A stretch of 64,000 nucleotides of DNA from the NCBI RefSeq assembly GCF_038751955.1, contig NZ_JBCEXH010000009.1, positions 1 to 64,000 of the forward strand, in the 5' to 3' direction. Position 1 is the first letter of the stretch. The number at the start of each line of letters is the position of its first letter. The notes beneath the pieces were generated by a model. It saw only the letters and a program-made list of their open reading frames with translations, ran no database searches and had not been told where the DNA came from. The position numbers and the translations under genes are program-made. Origin of the DNA: Methanocalculus natronophilus. GTDB lineage: Archaea; Halobacteriota; Methanomicrobia; Methanomicrobiales; Methanocorpusculaceae. This document shows, in pieces, positions 58,918 to 64,000 of the stretch.

Positions 58918-60942
58918 ATGGCTGATGAAAAGAAACCACAAGAACCAAGAGTTGGTGTGTATATCTGCCACTGTGGTACCAATATCGCTGGTTCCATCGA
59001 TATCAAGGAACTGCAGGATTATGCACGTACCATTGCAGACGTCGTTGTATCAGACGAATATCAGTATGTCTGTTCAACGCCGGGACAGACTATGATCGAA
59101 GAAGCCATCAAAGAGCATAAACTCACTGGCCTTGTCGTGGCGGCATGTTCCCCACGTCTCCATGAACCGACGTTCAGGAGAGCATCCCAGGAAGGTGGAA
59201 TGAACCAGTTCAGGTTCGAGATGGCAAACATCCGCGAGCAGAACTCGTGGGTCCACATGCATGACCGCGAAGGGGCAACAGAGAAGGCAAAAGATGCCGT
59301 CAGGATGGCGGTAGCAAAGGCACGGCTCCTTGAGGATCTGCATCCAAAGTCGGTGCCGGTTGAACATGCCGCAATGGTCGTCGGCGCAGGTGTCGGCGGT
59401 ATCCAGGCAGCACTTGATCTGGCAAGTTCAGGTATCAAGACCTATCTCGTCGAGAAGTCACCGACAATCGGCGGCAGGATGTCGCAGCTTGACAAGACGT
59501 TCCCGACACTTGACTGTTCACAGTGTATCCTGACACCCAAGATGGTGGATGTATTACGACACCCCAATATCGAGCTGATGTCCTATACCGAGGTTGAAAG
59601 TGTCGAAGGATATATCGGAAACTTCGATGTCACCCTCAGGAAGAAGGCAAACGGCGTCCTCACCATGGAACAGGCAGAGGCACGCGGGATTGTCGGCGGA
59701 GGATGTAACGGGTGCGGCGACTGTGAGCCGGTCTGCCCGGTTATCAAGCCAAACCCGTTCGAGCTCGGGATGGCACCGCGCAAGGCGATCTATATCTATC
59801 ACCCGCAGGTTGTGCCCCTTCTCTACACAATCGACTTTGACTCCTGTGTGAAATGTGGTCTCTGCGAGGAAGTATGCGGGGATAAGAAGGCAATTGATCT
59901 TGAGATGCAGGACGAACTGGTCACCGTCAAGGTCGGTACTGCGATCCTTGCCGTCGGGTATGAAGTATTCCCGATCGAGAAGAAGACCGAGTGGGGATAC
60001 AAGCGTTACGACAACGTTGTCTCATCACTTGAATTTGAGCGGCTGATCTGTGCGTCAGGTCCGACCGGAGGAAAGATGATCCGGCCAAGCGATGGAGAAG
60101 TCCCGAAGAAGATCGGGTTTGTTCTCTGTGCAGGGTCACGTGACAATACCGGGATCGGCAAGCCATACTGCAGCAGGTTCTGCTGTATGTATTCCCTGAA
60201 ACACGCCCACCAGCTCTACGAGAAGATTCCAGGGGCACAGTCCTACATATTCTATATGGATATCCGGTCATTCGGTAAGATGTACGAGGAGTTCTATTAC
60301 CGTATCCAGGATGAGGGTGCGAAGTTCATCCGTGGCCGTGTGGCAAAGATCGAAGAAGATCCAATCACAAAGAACCTCTATGTCACCACCGAAGATACGC
60401 TCCTCGGCCAGCCGGTGAATATCGAGCTTGATATGGTTGTGCTTGCTTCGGCAGTTGTACCAACAGAAGAGACAAATTCTGTCAGGAAACTCTTCGGCGT
60501 ATCCCAGTCGATGGATGGATGGCTCCTTGAAGCCCACCCGAAACTGAACCCATGCGGGACAACAACAGCAGGTGTCTTCCTCGCTGGTGTCTGCCAGGGA
60601 CCAAAGGATATCCCCGATACTGTTGCCCAGGCAGAAGGTGCAGCAGCAGCAGCATCTATCCCGATTCATGTCGGTGAAGTCGAGCTCGAACCATACTTTG
60701 CCATGTGTATCGAAGAGAAGTGTGCGGGATGCGGAATGTGCCTTGACCTCTGCCCGTATGCAGCACTTGACCTTGGGAAGAGCGAAGACGGACGCACCGT
60801 CATGAAGGTGACTGAAGCAAAATGCAAGGGATGCGGTACCTGCGGAGGGTTCTGCCCCGGTGGCGCCATCTGGATGCAGCACTTCACCACACCACAGATT
60901 GTCGCTCAGATTGATGCCTTCCTCCTTGGAGGTGAGCAGTAA
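58918..60942 (+). CDS. hdrA: Heterodisulfide reductase subunit A
   Basis: A 674-aa flavoprotein that splits electron pairs between heterodisulfide and ferredoxin. It has the N-terminal GVYICHCGTNIAG iron-sulfur segment, the FAD loop VVGAGVGGIQAALDLA (key GAGVGG), CNGCGDCEPVCPV and CVKCGLCEEVCG, the PYCSRFCCMYSLKHA cysteines (Cys, not selenocysteine), and two C-terminal ferredoxin motifs CAGCGMCLDLCP and CKGCGTCGGFCP. ATG at 58918. It overlaps mvhD by one base. Confidence 0.96.
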   Translation: MADEKKPQEPRVGVYICHCGTNIAGSIDIKELQDYARTIADVVVSDEYQYVCSTPGQTMIEEAIKEHKLTGLVVAACSPRLHEPTFRRASQEGGMNQFRFEMANIREQNSWVHMHDREGATEKAKDAVRMAVAKARLLEDLHPKSVPVEHAAMVVGAGVGGIQAALDLASSGIKTYLVEKSPTIGGRMSQLDKTFPTLDCSQCILTPKMVDVLRHPNIELMSYTEVESVEGYIGNFDVTLRKKANGVLTMEQAEARGIVGGGCNGCGDCEPVCPVIKPNPFELGMAPRKAIYIYHPQVVPLLYTIDFDSCVKCGLCEEVCGDKKAIDLEMQDELVTVKVGTAILAVGYEVFPIEKKTEWGYKRYDNVVSSLEFERLICASGPTGGKMIRPSDGEVPKKIGFVLCAGSRDNTGIGKPYCSRFCCMYSLKHAHQLYEKIPGAQSYIFYMDIRSFGKMYEEFYYRIQDEGAKFIRGRVAKIEEDPITKNLYVTTEDTLLGQPVNIELDMVVLASAVVPTEETNSVRKLFGVSQSMDGWLLEAHPKLNPCGTTTAGVFLAGVCQGPKDIPDTVAQAEGAAAAASIPIHVGEVELEPYFAMCIEEKCAGCGMCLDLCPYAALDLGKSEDGRTVMKVTEAKCKGCGTCGGFCPGGAIWMQHFTTPQIVAQIDAFLLGGEQ

Positions 60943-61364
60943 TGTCTGACGAATGGAAGCCAAAGATCCTCGGCATCATCTGCAACTGGTGCTCCTATGC
61001 AGGAGCAGATCTTGCAGGGAGTGCACGAACCCAGTACCCGCCGGGTATCAGGACTGTCCGTGTCATGTGTACCGGACGTGTTGATACCCTCTTCATCATG
61101 AAGGCATTTGCAAGCGGTGCAGACGGGGTGCTCGTCTCAGGATGCCACTTCGGTGACTGCCACTACCTTGAAGGCAACTACAAGGCGGCAAAGAGGATGT
61201 TCCTCATGAAGAGTGTCCTGAAGAATATGGGTATCGAAGACAAGAGATTCAGGATGACATTTGTCTCTGCATCCGAGGGTGCAAAGTGGGCAAAAGTCGT
61301 TGAGGATGTCGTGAATACCGTCACCGAACTCGGGCCAAGCCCGCTTAAGGAGCTGGAGCAGTAG
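60942..61364 (+). CDS. mvhD: MvhD-type iron-sulfur subunit (electron entry to Hdr)
   Basis: A 140-aa protein with a single [2Fe-2S]-type cysteine set: ICNWCSYAGAD, VMCTGRVD and SGCHFGDCHYLEGN. It links HdrA to its electron donor, a hydrogenase (MvhAG) or formate dehydrogenase. Neither MvhA nor MvhG nor Fdh is in the window; Methanomicrobiales often lack MvhAG and use FdhAB or Frh-type partners, so the donor is presumably encoded elsewhere. Confidence 0.95.
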   Translation: MSDEWKPKILGIICNWCSYAGADLAGSARTQYPPGIRTVRVMCTGRVDTLFIMKAFASGADGVLVSGCHFGDCHYLEGNYKAAKRMFLMKSVLKNMGIEDKRFRMTFVSASEGAKWAKVVEDVVNTVTELGPSPLKELEQ

Positions 61365-61379
61365 GCGGAGGTTGTGAAC

Positions 61380-61778
61380 GTGACAAAGATTTCACTGAAC
61401 CTGATCACAGGACGCACCATTCAGCAGGGCGTATCGATGGAAGGCGGCAAAGAGAAGAAAGCCTATACAAAGGCATGCGGCATCATCGAGATGAATCCCT
61501 CTGACATGAAGAAACTGAATGTCTGGAAGAACACCAATGTCCGCGTTACAAGCAAGTTCGGAAGTGTCATTGTGAAGGCTGTGGAGGCAACCGAGGGTCT
61601 GACCCCCGGAGATGCCTATATCCCGATGGGGCCATGGGCAAACTCAGTCGTTGACCCGACTACTGACGGAACCGGCATGCCGAGCTTCAAAGGCGTCCCC
61701 ATTGACGTTGAAGTGGCAATCAACGAGACTATCCTGGATTCACAGGAGCTTGTCCGGAAAGCATGCGGACTTCCATAG
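61380..61778 (+). CDS. fwdD: Formylmethanofuran dehydrogenase subunit D
   Basis: A 132-aa subunit related to the C-terminal molybdopterin-binding domain of formate dehydrogenases; it helps hold the tungsto/molybdopterin cofactor on FwdB. Visible are the LNLITGRTIQQGVSMEGGK start (key LNLITGRT) and YIPMGPWANSVVDP with the GPWAN segment that contacts the cofactor. The GTG at 61380 is chosen because GGAGG lies eight bases upstream; the GTG at 61374 would be only two bases from it. Confidence 0.93.
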   Translation: MTKISLNLITGRTIQQGVSMEGGKEKKAYTKACGIIEMNPSDMKKLNVWKNTNVRVTSKFGSVIVKAVEATEGLTPGDAYIPMGPWANSVVDPTTDGTGMPSFKGVPIDVEVAINETILDSQELVRKACGLP

Positions 61779-61792
61779 AGAGAGGTACAGGA

Positions 61793-63106
61793 ATGGCAAA
61801 TATCGTATCAGATATCACATGCCCCTTCTGCGGGACACTCTGTGACGACCTTGAGGTCGAACTGAGTGACGACGGCAAGAAGATCCTTGAGGTCTATCAT
61901 GCCTGTGCAATCGGTGCCGAGAAGATCCTCCACTCCCAGGCAGAGGACCGGCTCACCCGGCCCCGGATGCAGGCAGAGGACGGCACCTGGAAAGAGGTAT
62001 CCTATGATGAAGCGGCAAAATACACCGCAAAGATCCTCTGTGACGCAAAGAAACCCCTGATGTATGGATGGAGTTCGACCTCCTGCGAAGCGCAGAGTGT
62101 CGGCCACGAGATTGCAGAAGCTGTCGGCGGTATGGTCGACAACACAGCTACCGTCTGCCATGGCCCCTCACTCATCGCTGTCCAGGATGTCGGCCTGCCC
62201 ACCTGTACGCTGGGTGAAGCCATGAACCGGGCGGATGTTGTTGTATTCTGGGCCTGCAACCCGGCACACGCCCACCCCCGGCACATGTCACGATACTCGA
62301 TCTATCCCCGTGGATTCTTCACCGGGAAGGGAGCAAAAAGCCGGAAAGTGGTCGTCATCGATCCGAGGAAGACCGATACCGCGTCACTTGCGGATGCCCA
62401 TCTCCAGATTGAGCAGGGCAGGGATTACGAACTCCTCTCGGCACTCCGTATCGCGTTCCGTGGCGAGAAACTGCCCGACTCTGTTGCAGGCATCCCAAAA
62501 GACCAGATCTACGGCGCCGCCGAGCTCCTGAAGAGCGCCCGGTTCGTGATCATCTACTTCGGGATGGGTGTGACCCAGTCACGTGGCAAGAACCACAACA
62601 TCGACATTGCGATCGCGGTGACCCGTGACTTAAACGACTACACCAAGGCGAGCATCATGCCGATGCGGGGCCACTACAATGTCACCGGCTCCGGCGAGGT
62701 GCTTGGCTGGCAGTTCGGGTACCCGTTCTGCGTGGATCTCTCCCGCGGGTTTGCCCGGTACAACCCCGGCGAAACCAGTTCGAACGACCTGCTCATACGT
62801 GACGAAGTAGATGCAGCATTCATTATCGGGTCTGACCCCGGCGCACACTTCCCGATGAGCTCTGTCCAGAAGATCGCACAGCTCCCGTCTGTTGCCATCG
62901 ACCCCCACCTCACCCCGACGACCGCGGTCTGCAAACTCCATGTTCCGGTCGCCTTTGTCGGTGTCGAGGTCGGTGGATCCGCCTACCGGATGGACAATGT
63001 CCCGGTCGAGACAAGGAAGATCGTTGACCCGCCCGAAGGTGTGCTCACCGACCAGGAATTCCTTGAGAAAGTGCTGGCTGAAGTCAGGAAATGCAAGGGA
63101 GTGTAG
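61793..63106 (+). CDS. fwdB: Formylmethanofuran dehydrogenase subunit B
   Basis: The 437-aa catalytic subunit that reduces CO2 to formate at a molybdopterin center. The [4Fe-4S] ligands are in CPFCGTLCDD near the N-terminus. C122 in ATVCHGPS aligns with the selenocysteine of FdhH (UHGPS) and is the metal ligand; it is Cys here. Further cofactor-contacting segments are FWACNPAHAHPRH and GSDPGAHFP. The stop codon precedes fwdA by six bases. The W or Mo form cannot be told from the sequence. Confidence 0.95.
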   Translation: MANIVSDITCPFCGTLCDDLEVELSDDGKKILEVYHACAIGAEKILHSQAEDRLTRPRMQAEDGTWKEVSYDEAAKYTAKILCDAKKPLMYGWSSTSCEAQSVGHEIAEAVGGMVDNTATVCHGPSLIAVQDVGLPTCTLGEAMNRADVVVFWACNPAHAHPRHMSRYSIYPRGFFTGKGAKSRKVVVIDPRKTDTASLADAHLQIEQGRDYELLSALRIAFRGEKLPDSVAGIPKDQIYGAAELLKSARFVIIYFGMGVTQSRGKNHNIDIAIAVTRDLNDYTKASIMPMRGHYNVTGSGEVLGWQFGYPFCVDLSRGFARYNPGETSSNDLLIRDEVDAAFIIGSDPGAHFPMSSVQKIAQLPSVAIDPHLTPTTAVCKLHVPVAFVGVEVGGSAYRMDNVPVETRKIVDPPEGVLTDQEFLEKVLAEVRKCKGV

Positions 63107-63112
63107 ACCACA

Positions 63113-64000
63113 ATGGCAGAATACCTTATTAAAAACGGTTTTGTCTTCGACCCTGTCCAGGGGATTGACGGAGACAAAAAGGACATCGCCATCAAAGACG
63201 GCAAGATCGTCGAGAAGGTCGGGTCAGGTGCAAAGGAGATCGATGCATCCGGCAAGACCGTGATGGCGGGTGGTGTGGATATCCACTCACATGTTGCCGG
63301 TCCCAAGGTGAATGTCGGCAGGATCTTCCGGCCGGAAGACAAGAACCTCGCTCCCTGGGATGTTGCCCGGGGTGTCCGGAGGATGGCTGGCGGGTTCTCG
63401 ATCCCGACAACCTTCCGGACAGGGTACAAGTATGCCGAGATGGGGTATACGACCGTGATGGAAGCGGCGATGCCCCCGTTCTTTGCCCGGCACACCCATG
63501 AAGAGATGCGGGATACCCCGATCCTTGACCAGGGTGCGTATCCGGTATTCGGGAACAACTGGTTTGTGCTTGAATACCTGAAGAACCAGGAGATCGAGAA
63601 TACAGCCGCCTATATTGCATGGCTGCTCAGGATGTCCAAGGGTTTTGCGATCAAGAACGTGAACCCCGGCGGTACCGAGGCATGGAGCTGGGGTCTGAAC
63701 TGTACAACCATTCACGACCCGGTTCCGTATTTCGATATCACTCCTGCAGAGATCGTGAAAGGGTTAATCGAGGCGAACGAATACCTCAAACTCCCGCACT
63801 GCATGCATGTGCACAGCAACAATCTCGGGAACCCCGGGAACTACGAGACCACCCTCGATACCCTGAAACTGGCATCCGGCTATACCGCGAAGAACGACTT
63901 TGGCCGTGACCAGGTGCTGCACCACACGCATATCCAGTTCCACTCCTATGGCGGGACATCCTGGGGCAGTTTCGAGTCGAAGGGAACAGAGGTTGCCGAG
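63113..64000 (+). CDS. fwdA: Formylmethanofuran dehydrogenase subunit A (cut by window end)
   Basis: The amidohydrolase subunit that condenses the formate produced by FwdB with methanofuran. Only 296 residues lie in the window, with no stop codon before 64000. The binuclear metal site is visible as DIHSHVAGPK (HxH) and histidines in HCMHVHSNN and HHTHIQFH; FAIKNVNPGG may hold the carboxylated lysine. fwdC is expected after the window end but is not seen. Confidence 0.94.
   Translation, partial: MAEYLIKNGFVFDPVQGIDGDKKDIAIKDGKIVEKVGSGAKEIDASGKTVMAGGVDIHSHVAGPKVNVGRIFRPEDKNLAPWDVARGVRRMAGGFSIPTTFRTGYKYAEMGYTTVMEAAMPPFFARHTHEEMRDTPILDQGAYPVFGNNWFVLEYLKNQEIENTAAYIAWLLRMSKGFAIKNVNPGGTEAWSWGLNCTTIHDPVPYFDITPAEIVKGLIEANEYLKLPHCMHVHSNNLGNPGNYETTLDTLKLASGYTAKNDFGRDQVLHHTHIQFHSYGGTSWGSFESKGTEVAE

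Noticed and set aside
1-64000. CRISPR arrays, insertion sequences, tRNA and rRNA genes
   Set aside because: I looked for regularly spaced repeats, transposase motifs, terminal inverted repeats, TpsiC-arm patterns and rRNA signatures and found none.

Overview
The window is a densely packed archaeal chromosome segment from a hydrogenotrophic methanogen, most likely a member of the Methanomicrobiales. The direct evidence is a run of methanogenesis genes (formylmethanofuran dehydrogenase, its formyltransferase Ftr, heterodisulfide reductase HdrCBA with MvhD), two proteins resembling methanogenesis markers 11 and 12, a coenzyme B type aks gene set, archaeal ribosomal proteins, EF-1alpha, CetZ and two-unit tRNA splicing endonuclease. 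I see no rRNA, tRNA, CRISPR array, insertion sequence or prophage.

Layout. 0.2-2.1 kb: sugar-nucleotide epimerase and methanogenesis marker 12, divergent. 2.2-5.0: pyruvate:ferredoxin oxidoreductase porCDAB. 5.0-8.5 (minus): marC, a small membrane protein, an omega-amidase-like nitrilase, threonine synthase and a membrane-anchored protein. 8.6-9.8 (minus): L7Ae, S28e, L24e and Ndk. 9.9-14.8 (minus): lipid-linked glycan genes (FAD oxidoreductase, GT2 glycosyltransferase, flippase-like and DUF2298 membrane proteins). 14.9-17.2: CetZ and a secreted helical protein. 17.2-17.6: GC-rich non-coding stretch with a strong foldback. 17.6-20.9 (minus): EF-1alpha, S10 and an Agl23-like membrane protein. 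21.4-23.7: cobamide genes cobS, cobZ and cobT. 23.7-26.0: GuaAA, a cysteine-cluster protein and a TraB protein. 26.1-30.0: nitroreductase, HPS-RraA fusion, then two DUF1538 membrane proteins with a PII protein. 29.9-33.0 (minus): ACT protein and two phenylacetate-CoA ligases. 33.1-36.9: small membrane protein, lipoprotein, then a 702-residue degenerate methyltransferase/HEPN-like protein coupled to an OGG1-type glycosylase. 36.9-39.1: S-adenosyl/S-inosylhomocysteine hydrolase and hisF. 39.1-44.5 (minus): endA, trpS, pheS, pheT. 44.5-45.7: PGF-CTERM-like surface protein.

45.7-54.3 (minus) is the most interesting region. It is a chain of overlapping genes: methanogenesis marker 11, a radical SAM protein, an IorA-like thiamine-diphosphate enzyme without the ferredoxin domain, aksA, aksD, aksE, an uncharacterised gene, aksF and endonuclease IV. 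The aks genes build 2-oxosuberate for coenzyme B. The neighbouring TPP enzyme is a good candidate for the following decarboxylation.

54.5-64.0: ftr (minus) diverges from a plus-strand operon of a small ferredoxin, FwdF, HdrC, HdrB, HdrA, MvhD, FwdD, FwdB and FwdA (cut by the window end). This puts the CO2-fixing first step of methanogenesis and the electron-bifurcating last step in one transcription unit.

Transcription signals fit archaea: TATA boxes about 25 nt upstream of the transcript start, several probably leaderless genes, ribosome binding sites within operons, and U-rich terminators. Start sites were chosen from ribosome binding sites, family lengths and TATA spacing. No database search was run, so family names rest on recognised motifs.
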